64,000 nt of DNA from Viscum album (taxonomy: Eukaryota; Streptophyta; Magnoliopsida; Santalales; Viscaceae). The translations under genes were made by a program, and so were the position numbers. The notes under the pieces were generated by a model that saw only the letters and a list, made by a program, of their open reading frames with translations, searched no databases and was not told the origin of the DNA. Positions 47,238 to 60,220 of this stretch are shown here, one piece after another. The stretch lies in assembly GCA_963277665.1 (NCBI GenBank), contig OY728120.1:426566138-426630137 (forward strand), in the 5' to 3' direction. Position 1 is the first letter of the stretch, and every line of letters starts with the position of its first letter.

Positions 47238-50200
47238 TATAACACCCCAATCATCCATCGTACGTTTCTCTTTTAATAATTCAATAGCTTGCGCTGTATG
47301 CAACTTCAAGTTATAGCCCACCACGACCAATCAAACTAGCCGTTATGAATAGTAATGCCCAAATTTTGAAATTTTATATATTTTATATTTCAAAATGGAC
47401 TTCACTTTTTTAGTTCGTAATATCAAAATTAGCTTAGTGTAAATTTTTGATATTTTTATGAAAACGTTCAATTATTGATGAATAGTGAAAAACACTCCAT
47501 TATTATTTACAACCAAAATTTTATTTAAATAATTATTTATTTTATTTTAATTTATTTTAATTCAAAATAGATACATAATAACTATATAATTTCAATTTAA
47601 TTCATTGGAGTCATTTTAAAATAAAATTAGATGTATTAAATTGTATTATACTTTTTAACCTCTTTTACCCACTTTCTAGGCATGTTAGCAAATTTGAATA
47701 GAATGTAATTTTACAACTTCTGTAAATTGAATTTCAAAAATACAAGAGAAACAGTTGACCTAAGTATGTAAAATGTGGTTCAATAGGTTGAAAATAATTT
47801 TTTTTGTGAATAGTAAGTTTTGAATTTTATTTACCACTATTAAAAGTAAATAGAGTAATTAAAGGTCAAAATGATATTATAATTACCCTAAAACAAGTAC
47901 TAATTCTCGTGGATAAGTGTTTTTCGACCAAAATCAACCTTAGGAACAAAATACGATCCTTTTGGTCCACTTGGATTAGATTAGGACATTTATTATGATT
48001 TTATTTAAAGAAAAGTTAAAAGTGTTAAATTCAATGTTTAATAACTAAAACATTTTTAATATAGGGTTATACATAAGATAAATTATAATAAAAATATTAA
48101 TTATAAATATAAAACGATTTCCTACATAATGGTACTTCATTTATAATTTTTAGACATTGAATAATTAAATTTATTTATGAAATAATGATGATGCAGTAAT
48201 TACCTTATTAATGAAAGATTAAAATAATTGATATTATAAATATCCAAGTAAATATAAATTGAGACTTTTAATGCATTCCACTAATTTTATAGGTTAATAT
48301 TAAATGTTAGTATTGATTTAATTTATTTTTTATATGTAATCATGTTTTTTTGACTTTCAGAAAAACAAAATACTAATAAGTATCAAAATTGACATAAATG
48401 GGTTTTTAAAACAAATACTATATTATTAATTGGTATAATATTCCTAAAAATATAAGGTTTATCCAAAATAATTATTTAAGGTTAGATATCTCAATAATAA
48501 CCACTTATGGTTCTCTTGGCTTTTTATAATATGTTTATTAACCATTTATGATAATAATACAAGAATACATGGTAAAAGTTAAACTATTTAACTAATTGTT
48601 AAATATAAAAGATAAGGTTAATATGGTGACCTAAACCTATATAAAACCTATTGTTTGAGAGGTTTTCGATGCATCCCCACCTTATCCTAGAAATAAATCC
48701 TTTTGTATATATTATAAACCGAATATGATTGTATAATAAATTAAAATTTCAATCTTTTCCTAAAGTGATCCTCACCTATCTTATAAAAGGGTACTTCCCC
48801 TTCACTCAAAATCAAACCACTAAAACCTTTTATCCCAGCCAACCACTACTCAAATATCCTCCAAACCACCCTAAATTTAAAAAATATGCCTTACTTTGAT
48901 CATAAATCCAACCTAAGGAGCCCTTTTCTTTTAATCAAAAGGAAGCACTCGAAGAAGAGGTAATAATTTAATCACCTCTTTCAAAGTTCTTTTCTTCTTT
49001 CAATTCCTCTTTCATTGTTTTTTTCATAAAAAATATTAATTCTAGTAAATTATAAATATTATGATGTTATAATATATCTATTCCAACCGTATTAATTATT
49101 CTATCCATCCTATGAATGAGAAAGTCACTATACGTGCTTACATACGACTTACCATCTCCACATCGTGGGGTGTTTGTTATTCAACAATTCATTATTTGTA
49201 TGGGTATAATAATGAGTATAATTGATCTAAATAATAAATATAACATGTTAATGATTATTTATATATTATATAATATCCAATTACATCCGATATCACCATC
49301 AATAGAATGGTATTGTTGCCCGTGCGTACGTACGGATTATCGTCTCCACAAACACGATGAGATTCATATCTCATCGTATCCATTCAAGAATATTTTTCAT
49401 TTTTTGATTAAAAATAATTTATATGAACTTAATATAATTTTGGACATGAATCAAATACATCCTATCCATAAAAACATGACTTACATAATAAAACATATAA
49501 AGGAAAATGAATCAGTTATCACCCGAAACAATGATAGTACTAAAATATTATTAACAAAGCAATATTAGTAGATCATATATGATATCATAATTATATATGT
49601 TGTTCTTTTATAATTTAATAACAATGACAAAAATATTATACATGAGTTTAAATTACCCTCAACCTAGTAAATGTACAAGTTAAGGGTTAATTTTACAATC
49701 TCTTTATTATTTGGGGTTGTTAATATGTAAGTATCTACTGGGACCTCTTGATCATCAATATCTGTGTTTCTTGAAAATGTATTTCAAAACATTTTAACTA
49801 TTTAATATACTATGGGTTAAAGTCATTTATACCCTTGTTTGACTTTTTATAAAATGTTTTGAAATGAATCTTTCTGTCGTTTTCCAAACAATGTACTTTA
49901 TGACCTTTTCGAAAAATTAAGGTAAGAATGTTTTTATCATATATGGAAGATGAGGATATTTTCTTCCATTGTAACACCATCAAACAACCCTTAAAAGAAT
50001 TTAAGAATATTTTCAAAATAAATGTTTTCTTTTATAATTATGTGAACATTAAATGATTTCAAAATAGAAAAAGATATTTCTCTTAAATAGTTTTGATTTT
50101 ATCTATGTGAACATCCTTTGATGGATTTTAGGTTTGTTTGAAGTTGATTTATTATGATATAATATTTCATATTGTATTGAAGGTTTTGTGATTTGTTTGA

Positions 50201-50966
50201 CTATAGATGTGCTATTTTTATACAATTTGTGTTTTATGGTTAAAGTATTGACTTTTCCTATGATAGTTTTAAGATGAATGTTTATATTATGTTTCAACTT
50301 TTTCATATGAGGAATGCATTGGACATAGTAAGGGATAGGTGGAGCCCACTATAGATCCTCAATGCATTGGTAGGTCTCATGAGACAAACTAGTGTCTTGT
50401 CAAAAGGCCATGAAAAAATCTTTTTTGTAGTCTTGGCATGAGGCCTTGACTATGTGGTTATGATGTCTGGAATTATGAATTACATTATTATGAAATTAGG
50501 TATTGATATTACATGTGATTATTAGACTACTATAACATCCATGTGAATAATTCAATGGAAATATTTGATTTATCATTGCCATATTATGCATAAGTTTATG
50601 TTTAAAAATATTTTATTTTAGTCGTATACATTTCCTTAAATGTTTATGCATATTTTTGATAGTTTCTTATATATTATTATCCTTACTGAGCATCTGATCT
50701 CACCCCTTTCTTATGTTTTATTTTTACCAAGATTTGAATAAGTATATTATGATTAACATTTATGGATAGGCCAAGGATATGAGTGTGTTAAAAGGGGACA
50801 CAATGTTGTTTTTCTTTATTTCATGATATAATTTAAAAATTATTTATGTATCTTGTACTTCTAATGCTACTAAACTAATCGGTCTATCAAGAATTTATCT
50901 ATTGGGATAATGAAAATTTTACATAATAATTTAGAAACTCTAGGTAACTAGGGTCGGGGTGTTAAA
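47238..50966 (+). repeat. A2 3' LTR
   Basis: It is 3729 bp. It starts TATAACACCCCAATC and ends TCGGGGTGTTAAA. A TATA box lies at 48782-48789, and decayed CG modules lie at about 49131-49170 and 49321-49365. The 150-codon plus frame at 49116 falls across these modules and is not supported as a gene. Confidence 0.92.
48782..48789 (+). promoter_or_regulatory. TATA box of A2 3' LTR
   Basis: TATAAAAG, at the same place as in the 5' LTR. Confidence 0.6.
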
Positions 50967-50971
50967 AATAC
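50967..50971. repeat. Target-site duplication of A2, right copy (AATAC)
   Basis: One mismatch to 27068-27072. Confidence 0.8.
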
Positions 50972-52558
50972 TATGGGCATGCCCAGGGTTTTTCAAATAC
51001 CACTAATGAGGTGTCCCTTGGAAATTAATACAATATTCCCTCACTTTTGCTATAAATACGACCCATTCCTTCATTCCATTCATTCCAAATTACTCCTAAA
51101 TTAATCTATAGCCTCCTTACCTCCCTAGTAGTCCTCATAAGGTGTCTTCAAGCCCTGAAAGACCCAAACTTCATGTTCTAGGAGTTACTCTACAAGGTAA
51201 GAAAATTCACAACTTTTTTCTTTTTTTTCATTCAAGTTCTATTTTATGTGGTATAAAATTCATGTTTTCATACCATGTTCTTATTTAATTTTTATTATTT
51301 CTATATTCTATATTATGATTCATTTCTGGATTGGTTACCCTTTTACCCTCACTTTTTAATGTATTCTAAAACCCTATTTCATTGCTGTTAGTCTGCCGAT
51401 TTTTTTATAGGATTTATCAACTATTATTTTATTTTGAGTCCCTTTCTTTTCTTATTCTTTCCCCATATTCTCCTATCCAAGAGGAAGGAAATGTCCATAA
51501 AAGGTATTATGAATATATTTATTATTCTATAATATATTAATAACACTCCTTCAACCATTATACAGGAGGCTTAAACGAGTTGGAAGTAAGTCAAACACGA
51601 GGTAAGGGAATTATTAACCCGATTTCCATTCTTTGGGTTAACATTATACATCGTTATTTATGTGGTATTAAAATTGTTTTTCTGAGTAATTTTTTTATAT
51701 AATGTTCATTTATGTGTAATTATAGTGTATATACATATTACCTCTACTCTATTAATCCTCTCTTCAGTTGTATGATATTTATAAGCGGCTTTTCTTTTAA
51801 AACCCACTTCAAATTCTATTTTACAAAATTAAAAAGAAATGTTTTTATGAAATTATTCAGGTTGTATGATTATGTTTTGGTTATTGGGAATGGTTTATTA
51901 TGAAGTGTGGAAACTATATCACCCCCCAATTCATTGGGTATGTGTAAGTTGGAGGTCAGTCGTATGGTTAATCCATGTATAACTGTGATGGTTACAGAAA
52001 TTGTATGGTAGTCGTGAGGGTTACAAGTTATAAGGTAGTCATGAGGGTTACAATATTATGTATGTAATTCCCCAATATACCTTTATTTTTCTATTTATGT
52101 TATTATTTTTATATGTATCTTGTGGAAATCTCATGTTTTACAAAGTAAGTATATATGGGTGATAAGTATGTCTTTTAAAAATGATTTGATATGTTACAAG
52201 TATTCATGGACTTATGTGTTATTTCATTCTTTTTATATACCATAACGAGATTTTTGTGCTCATACAAAGTTTTTAAATTATTTTTATATGTTATAAGGAT
52301 GTGTAAGGCAAATAAGGAATCCAAGTTAAATGTATGAAGAGTTTTCAAATAAGTCATTTTTTATTCGAAAAGTTTTGTATTTTGTAAGAAATGAGTACTG
52401 TTTGTATGGTATCCACTTTGTAATAATATGTAATTTTATGAATGTGTTATGTCCCAATTATCTAAAGCTCTAAATTTGAAATGATCCTAATTTTAAAAGA
52501 ATGTGATTTCTTAACTAAATTCATGATTATGATATGTAATTAAGGTCGGTTCATTATA
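50972..52558 (+). repeat. B 5' LTR, second part
   Basis: It continues the LTR interrupted by A2 and matches the end part of 57218-59995 (AAATACCACTAATGAGGTGTCC near 50996, CAACCATTATACAGGAGG near 51553). A TATAAATA box lies at 51051-51058. Compared with the 3' LTR about 560 bp are missing near 51500-51540. The total B 5' LTR is thus about 2214 bp. Confidence 0.88.
51051..51058 (+). promoter_or_regulatory. TATA box of B 5' LTR
   Basis: TATAAATA is preceded by a CCCTCACTTTTGC tract. The same box lies at 57935-57942 in the 3' LTR. Confidence 0.6.
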
Positions 52559-52560
52559 GT

Positions 52561-52571
52561 TGGTATCAGAA
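52561..52571 (+). other. B primer-binding site (initiator tRNA-Met)
   Basis: TGGTATCAGAA lies two bases after the LTR end TTATA. Confidence 0.88.
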
Positions 52572-52707
52572 GATGGTTTAGATAAATTTAGGGTCTAGGA
52601 TTATGTTAATATAAAACCATAAATGGTTTTTTAATCTATGGTTAATTTTAAATGATATAGAATTTTAATATTTATATGTAGCTTTGACTAAGATATTTTT
52701 GTTTAGA

Positions 52708-55700
52708 ATGGTTGTCCACAGAAGAAACGAGGTAGTTGAAGAGTAGAGGCACCAACGGAATGACTTCCTCTTGAATCTGAAGCCCGGAATGGTAGGGATT
52801 TGAACCAAGAAGTTTGTGATAGTAATGGATCAGGTAACATAGGAAATAAATGGTAGTGGCATCAATGCAAGAGAACAAGCAGAGGTACCACAACAGAACA
52901 TGGAAATAGTGGAAGATTTTATGAGACAACACCCTCCCGCTTTAAATGGATCTGCTAACCCAGTAGCATCTGAAGGATGGATTAAAGCACTGGAAAAGAT
53001 ATTTGATGTTATGGGATGTTCAGATAATCAAAAGGTATGTCTTTCCATTTATTGTTTTTAAGGTGAAGTTTATTAGTTGTGGTAAATGTTAAAGAGTATC
53101 AGGGATAGAGATTATATTGATGTCTTGGAGTGGGATTAATTTAAATGTATTTTCCTTGAATTTTTTTTCCAAAGGTGGTGCGACTTAGGATGGAGAAACA
53201 ATTCAATGAATTGAAGAAAAAGGAGGATGAATCAGTGGTTTTTTATGAAGAAAACATCAACCAACTAGCGAGGTATGCTCCAAATCTTATTCTGGATATT
53301 GATAGTAAAATCAACCACTTTTACTCAGGATTGAATCCAAGGTATCGAAGGGAGTTGGTTTCCTATGAATTCAAAAGTTATGAGAAACTTTTATGATATA
53401 CTGAGAGGGTAGATATTGTGTTTGCTGATGATCAGGTGCACTTTGTAAACAAGGAGAATAAGAGGTCTAGATGGAAGGAGATGGGTAAGAATCAACCAAA
53501 TAAATACGATGGTATGAAAATCTAGTTTCCATTTTGTGAAAAGTGTGGAAAGAAGAAAACCGGGGAATGTCTTAGTAAAACTAGGAAGTGTTTTTGTTGT
53601 GGTAATTTTAGAAATATGTCCCAATATTGTAATGAAAATGATCTAAAAAATAATATTGATATGAAAACTTTAAAGTGTTTTAAATGTGGAGAGATGGGTC
53701 ATTACGCAAATGTCTACCCATAGAGAGAATTGAATGATGCCAAGAAGCTAGGCTACAGGTAGAAAGGTGTAGTGAGATCCTTTGCGACCATGTCAGTAGA
53801 CGTTGGGCCATCCAATGAAGTTTTATCAGGTACCTTTTTTTTACTTAGATTTTTCTAAAGTTTGGTTTGATACAGGGTTTACACATTCCTTCATTTCTAA
53901 GGAATTTTTAGATAAATTGGAAATATCACCTAAAAAATTGAGACATGAACATGTTGTTAAAACATCAGGGGGAAATTTTTTATCAAAGAGGAATTATAAG
54001 AACCATTCTATTATGGTATGTGGAATGAATTTACTTACAAACCTTGTTTTTTTCTTATTCGAGTATGATGTTATTCTGGGAATGGATTGGATTTATGTTA
54101 TCATGGTAAGATTGATTGTAGAGAAAAATAAGTTTTTTTTTTAAAAAACATTCAGTTTTTATAAAATAACAAACACATAAAATTGATAACATATCATGAA
54201 GCTTAGAAAATGTTGAAATATGGAAATAAAAATTTATTTTTCTCATATTATTGAATACAAGTGAACTATTCAAATTAATGATGTTCCAATGGTAAATGAA
54301 AACCTTGATGTTTTTTCTGATGAGTTACCTAGTAAAATACCTGATTGAGAAGTCAAATACACAAATGAATTAGTTCCTAATTATAAGACAATTTTAAAAA
54401 CCCCATATCATATGGCTCTAATGGAACTTCTGGAATTGAAAATTTAGTTGCAGGATTTTATTGATAAAGGCTTCATTCGTCCTAGCACATCACCATAGGG
54501 AGCACCTGTTTTGTTTGTTAAAAATAAAAATGGTTCCATGAGACTTTGTGTTGATTATAGATCTTTGAATAACATCATTGTTAAAAACAATTATCCTTTT
54601 CCTCTCATCGATGACTTATTTGATCAGCTCTAGGGAGCTTAGTACTTTTCCAAGATTGACTTGAGATCCAGATACCATCAGCTGAAGGTGAAGAAGGATG
54701 ACATCCTGAAAACAGAATTTCATTCTAGATATGGGCATTATGAATTTTTTTATGAAATTGGGATTAAATAATTCACCTAATGTATTCATGAATCTTATGA
54801 ATAGGATATTTCACGAGTTCTTGGATATGTTTTTGGTTATGTTTATTGATAAAATTCTGGTAATCTCTATGAATAAGTAGGAGCATAAAAAACATCTAAG
54901 GGTTGTTTTACAAACCTCAAAATAAAATAAACTGTATAGAAAATTTAGAAAGTTAGATTTTTCATTACAACATATTTATTTTCTTGGGCACACTGTATAT
55001 AAGGATGGAATAACAGTTGATCCTACCAAAACAATAATGGTTGATTAATGGCCAAGACCCACAAATATTACAGAGATTTGTAGTTTTCATGGATTAGTAG
55101 GTTATTACCAATGTTTTGTTAATAAATTTTCACATTTATCGAGACCAATAACTAGGTTAACACAAAAAGGGGTTAAATTTATTTGGACAGAAGAATGTGA
55201 TGTTGGTTTTTAGGAACTGAAGAAGAGATTGGTGAATGCTCCAATTTTTTCCATTCCTTCCTGAAATGGTTATTTTTTCATCTATAGTTATGCTTCTTTG
55301 AAGGGACATGGTTGTGTCCTGATGCTGAATAATCAGGTAATTTCTAATGCTTTATGAAAACTAAAACCTCATAAGTTAAATTATCCCACACATGATTCAG
55401 AATTGGAAGCTATGGTTTTTGCTTTGAAAATTTGGAGGCATCATTTATATGAAGCCAACAGTAAAATATATAAAGGCCATAAAATTATGAATTATATATT
55501 TACATAGAAGGAATTAAACATGAGGTAGAGAAGATGTATTGAACTGATAAAGGATTATGATTACACGATCAATTACCATCCGGGAAAAGAAAACAAAGTA
55601 GTGGATGCCTTAAGTCAAAAACATCATGCATCATTAACCATGTTACTTTTTGAACATGATCCCTTGATTAATGAATTTATGAATTTTGGCTTATTTTTTT

Positions 55701-57177
55701 TTAGGGAATAAATCTATTTTGCTTTAGGTTTCAGTGTAGTCATCATTATCAGACAGAATTAAGCGAGCACAAAAGGAAGACTGTGAGCTACAAAAAAAAG
55801 TAGAATTGGTTAAATTGGGTAAGCTAGCAGAATTTAAAATTGATAAATATTGTTTTTTAAAATTTGGAAAAATGTTGTGTGTGCCTTGTGATTCCCAATT
55901 AAATAATGGTTTGTTGTTTTAAGCTCATAGTTCTCCATTTTCAGTTCATCCTGTTAGTACTAAGATGTAAAGAGACCTTCGGAGGTATTAATGGTGGGTT
56001 GAATGAAAAGAGATATTGCTGACTTTACTATGCAATGCTTGACATGAAAACAGGTTAAAGTAGATCATAGGTTACTGAAGGGGATGCTTCAGGCATTTCC
56101 AGTGCCATATTGGAAATGGGATAATGCATCCATGGACTTCGTGGTGGGACTACCAAAGAATTATTAAGGTAGCAATGAGATTTGGGTTATTTTTGATCGG
56201 CTGACAAAATCTGCACAATTTCTTTCTATTCGAGATACAATTTCTTTAGATCATCTTTCTTTACTATACCTAAAAGAGATTGTCAGGAAACATGGATTTC
56301 CTCTTTCTATTATATCTAAACAGGATCCAAGGTTCAATTCTAACTTCTGGAAGGGATATCAGAAGTTGTTGGGCAAAGAGTTAGATTTCAGTACAGCTTT
56401 TCATCCTCAATCATATGGAAATTCAGAACGAACGATTCAGACCTTGGAGGATATTATTCGATCTTGTTCAATGGACTACGAGGAAATTTCGGATCAATAT
56501 CTCTCTTTATTTGAGTTTTCTTATAATAACTATTTTCATTCCAGTATACAGATGGAACCTTTTGAGTCTTTTTATGGGAAGCATTGTCGGAATCTAGTGT
56601 TTTGGGATGAAGTCGGTGAAAGAAAGTTTTTAGAGCCAGAATTAGTAGAGGAAGTGTCTAAAAAAGTGAATATGATCTAACAACACATGAGGAAATTTCA
56701 AAGAAGAAAGAAACGTTATGCAGATAAATGAAGGAAAGAATTATCTCTTGAGGTAGGTGACCATATTTTCTTTAAAATATCTCCTTGGAAAAGTGTGATG
56801 CATTTTGGTAAGAAAGGGAAGCTAAGTCCATGGTTCATCAGTCCTTTTGAAATCCTGGAGAAAGTTGGACCAGTTTCATTACATGTAGCTTGGCCTCCTA
56901 GTTTGTCTCATGTACAAAACACTTTTCATGTTTCGATGTTGAGAAAGTATGTCCCAGATTCAACTCATGTTTTGAGCCCAAAAGTAGTTCAGCTAGAAGA
57001 AAACCATTCTTATGAAGAGAAACCAGTACAGATTCTTAAACGAAGGGAACATGTATTGCAGAATAAGGTAATTCTTTAAATAAAGTTTTTTTTTGGAGAA
57101 ACCACATGATAAAAAAAGCAACTTTGGGGTATGAAAATGCTATTAGGGAAAGGTACCCTCACTTGTTTAAAAAGTAA
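52708..57177 (+). pseudogene. gag-pol: B gag-pol, heavily broken
   Basis: It starts at ATG 52708 (MVVHRRNEVVEE, then a stop). Gag words follow: FMRQHPPALNGSANPVASEGW (about 52920), then a decayed stretch, RLRMEKQFNELKKKEDESV (53181), and zinc motifs CEKCGKKKTGEC, CFCCGN and CFKCGEMGHYANV (about 53530-53720). The protease has FDTGFTHSFIS with D-T-G kept (about 53867) and ILGMDW. RT has IDDLFDQL and [12 protein letters not shown] (about 54610-54680), then a frameshift that destroys the catalytic region. RNase H and integrase fragments follow, with STAFHPQSYGNSERTIQTLED (about 56390-56450) and FHVSMLRKYVPDS (about 56925). The chromodomain-like end WRNHMIKKATLGYE runs to TAA at 57175-57177. It is related to A1 and A2 but clearly separate. 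No active protein is possible. Confidence 0.88.
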
Positions 57178-57203
57178 ATAAAATTGTGAGGATGAAATTT
57201 CTA

Positions 57204-57217
57204 GAAGGTGGGGATAA
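57204..57217 (+). other. B polypurine tract
   Basis: GAAGGTGGGGATAA lies directly before the 3' LTR. Confidence 0.85.
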
Positions 57218-59995
57218 TGTAACACCCCAAGGTTTTGAAAATAAATTGAAATTCATGAAACATTGGTTTAAGTAGATAATTATAACGAGACTTTAAACAT
57301 AATTTTACTACTTCTATGTTTTGAATTTTGAAAAACGGTCATCTACAATTGTGATCGGGTAGTTATTTCGAGTCTGATGAAACCAACATGTTTTTTAGTG
57401 AATAGTAACGTACCCTTGTGAATAGTAATATGAATAGTAATATTACCCTACTGAATAGTAAATTGTATCATTATTTTATTTTCTTAAGTCTTTAAGATAA
57501 TGTCATCTTGGATAAATTTTCAATGTGTTATAAAAGATGCAATAGAATTAAAATTATTAATTTTTGAATTAAGTATGATTTTATTAAAAATTAAATTAAT
57601 AATATATTTAAAATTATTTTAAAAAAATGGAGTTCATTTTTTAATTCTACACGTCGAAAAATGGTGATGGGAAATTTTTCGGGATTTTTCTGAAATAGTT
57701 GATTTTTTTTTTGAATAGTAAAAATAATGTTTTTAGTTCCTGTGTGCTTAATGAAATCATTAATGATGTAATAATGATTTAATAATTCTAGTATAGTTGT
57801 GTATAGTAAAATAAGTTATGAGTTTTCCCAAGTGTCTAATGCCATGGGAAAATCCCTTGGGAAAGCCCATGGTTTTGCAAATACCACTAATGAGGTGTCC
57901 TTTGGAAATTATTAAAATATTCCCTCCCTTTTGATATAAATACCAACCCATTCCTTCATTCCATTAATTAAAAATTAATCCTCAATGAATCTATAGACTC
58001 CTTACCTCCCTAGTAGTCTTAAAAAGGTTTCCTCAAGCCCCCAAGGTCCCAACCTTCGCGTTCTAGGAGTTACTCTACAAGGTAATGGAATTCTCAACTT
58101 CTTTTTTTCCATTCAAGTTATCTTTTATGTGGTATAACTTTCATGTTTCCATACCATGTTATTATTTCAATTTTATTCTTGCTCAATTAGGTATAATGAT
58201 TCATTTCTGGATGGTTTAACCTTATCCCCTCTCTTATTAATGTTTTCTAAAAGCCTGTTTCATAGCCATTAGGCTGTCGAATATTTGTAAATGATTTATC
58301 AACTATTCTTTTATTTTGAGTTCCTTTATTTTCTAATTCATTACTCATATCATCTTATCCAAGAGGAATGAAATATGAATAATATTATATAATCTTTATT
58401 TTCTCATCTTCATGTAAAATTCATCATCATTCTTCCTCACCTCTCCCACTTATTCAAGGAATAAAAACATTGTTCGTGATGTGTCATATAACCGACATCG
58501 TGGGTGATGTAATTTCAATTTGAATTAATTCCTTCAATACTGGTCATGAAACCATTTTTGTGGTTGAAACAGGTTATAATTTATTTATAATAACTTATAT
58601 AAGGCTCTGGAATCTTTTTTTATGCATGTTATCAATTTATGAAACAAATGAGTTTATTATGATCGAAGAATCACCAAAATGAACTAAATAAATATCAATA
58701 ATGTTTTAACTTATGAATCAACTTCATGTAAGAATTAAAAATGATAAATGGTATAATATATGGTTCTATATATATATATATATATAAATACCACTCCATT
58801 TCAATTCTATAGTTTCACTTTCAATCGATAAGAACATTTATCATGAACCGATCCTGGAAATTATGTAAAGAACACTCCCAAAACAATGCAAGGAAAAAAT
58901 ACAAACAATTAAAGGGTGAAATTATGTAATTAAATGATCATATTAGGTATTATAAAGATTGATATGATTCTATAAGATATTATTAACACTCTTTCAACCA
59001 TTATATAGGAGGTTTAAATGAGTTTTAAGTACGATAAACCATATGTAAGGGGATTCTTAATAGGATTTCTATTTTTTGGGATAACCTTCTATATCAATAT
59101 TTATGTGGTATTAAAATTGTTTTTGTTATGGTTTTTTGTTTATATTATGTTAATTTATGTATAATTATAGTTTATATACATATTACATCCACTCTATTAA
59201 GTCTCTATTCTGTTGTATGATATTTATAAGTCGATTTTCTTATAAAACCTCTTTTAAAATTCTGTTTTACAAAATTCAAAAGCAATGTTTTTTTGAAATT
59301 ATTAAAGTTGTATGATTATGTTTTGGTTCTTGTGCATTGTTTATAATGAAGGGTGGGACCTATATCTCCCTTCAATGCATTGGTTATGTGTAAGTTGTAG
59401 GTCGTATGTATGGTTACTCCATGTGTAATTGCGATGGTAACACAAATTGTAAGGTAGCATTGAGGGTTACACATTATGTGGTAGCCATGAGGGTTACAAT
59501 ATTATATAATTAATGCCCCAATATAACTTTATGGTTCTGTTTTTTTTGTGTTGATCTTGTATAAATATCATGTTTCCCAACATAAGTATATATGGGTGAC
59601 AAGTATGTCTTTTGAAAATTATTTGATGCGTTACAAGTATTCACAGACTAATGTGTTCTTTCATTATTTTTATATTCCTTAATGAGATTTTTGTGAACAT
59701 CCCATGTTTTTAAATGATTTTCACAGGTTATAATGATGTATAAGTAAAATAAGGAAGTTCAGTTAAATTTTTGAAGATTTTTCAAAGAAATCATGTTTTA
59801 TTTGAAATGTTTTGTATTTTTAAAAAAATTAATACTCTTTGTATGGTATCCACTCTATAATAATGTCTATTTTTATGAATGTATTATGTCCCAGTACTAT
59901 AAATATATAAACTTGAAAAGATAATCAATGTAAAAGAGAGTTATTTATTGATTAAATTCAATATTATGAAATGTAATTGAGGTCGAGTCCTTATA
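57218..59995 (+). repeat. B 3' LTR
   Basis: It is 2778 bp, starts TGTAACACCCCAAGG, ends CCTTATA, and is followed by GATAT. A TATAAATA box lies at 57935-57942. It carries about 560 bp (roughly 58380-58980) absent from the 5' LTR. That part has an ACCGACATCGTGGGTGATGTAAT stretch resembling the part of A1 LTRs around their first CG module, so loss from the 5' copy is more likely than gain here. A (TA)n tract lies at 58767-58786. Confidence 0.9.
58767..58786. repeat. (TA)n microsatellite
   Basis: Ten TA units in the B 3' LTR. Confidence 0.9.
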
Positions 59996-60000
59996 GATAT
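59996..60000. repeat. Target-site duplication of B, right copy (GATAT)
   Basis: An exact match to 26441-26445. Confidence 0.93.
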
Positions 60001-60076
60001 GGTATGGAATCGACATTTGATCTTCCATCATTGCCAGGATCTGCTAAGATACATCTTTGGCTAGAACGAGTGCATC

Positions 60077-60220
60077 AGCAGGTGTTTGTGCCTACATGTA
60101 GCATGTTGCTGCTCTATTTGGATGGCAGGCTTGAAATGTGTCGGTAGGTGTTTGTGCCTGCATTTAGCTGAGTGACGCCCTATTTGGATGGTGGGCTTGT
60201 GGTGTCTCAGCAGATATATG
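60077..60220 (-). repeat. Tandem duplication, unit about 72 bp
   Basis: Two units contain AGGTGTTTGTGCCT, then CATTTAG-like, then CCTATTTGGATGG(C/T)(A/G)GGCTT. On the minus strand this is a 24-residue word with AHHPNRA and QAQTPTDT. A weaker third copy with GGTGGGCTTGAG lies near 60316. A length divisible by three fits former coding sequence. Confidence 0.7.

Larger units (their letters stand above)
27073..50966 (+). mobile_element. A2: Tekay/Del-like element related to A1, split by C
   Basis: The LTRs are 3724 and 3729 bp and are clearly homologous to A1 LTRs but diverged. Their ends have decayed: the start reads TTTAAC/TATAAC and the end GTTATA/GTTAAA. It has a primer-binding site, gag-pol in two parts, and a polypurine tract. 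Its two flanks are the two parts of the B 5' LTR. Without C and its target copy it is about 12.5 kb. Its two LTRs differ much more than those of A1, so it is older. Confidence 0.92.
26446..59995 (+). mobile_element. B: chromovirus-type Ty3/Gypsy element, split by A2
   Basis: It is bounded by GATAT duplications. The LTRs start TGTAACACCCC and end TTATA. The 5' LTR is split by A2 after 627 bp. Without A2 and its target-site copy the element is about 9.65 kb. It carries a tRNA-Met primer-binding site, a badly broken gag-pol with an IN tail of chromodomain type (WRNHMIKKATLGYE), and a polypurine tract. A short eye comparison of LTR starts gives roughly 15% differences, so it is old. Confidence 0.92.

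Noticed and set aside
49116..49568. 150-codon plus-strand open frame in the A2 3' LTR
   Set aside because: The matching places of the other A-type LTRs do not show a comparable open frame, so it is a chance frame across the CG modules.
26446..59995. CRISPR-like or satellite array
   Set aside because: Repeats in this span are LTR pairs and short modules. No regularly spaced identical repeats with unique spacers were seen.
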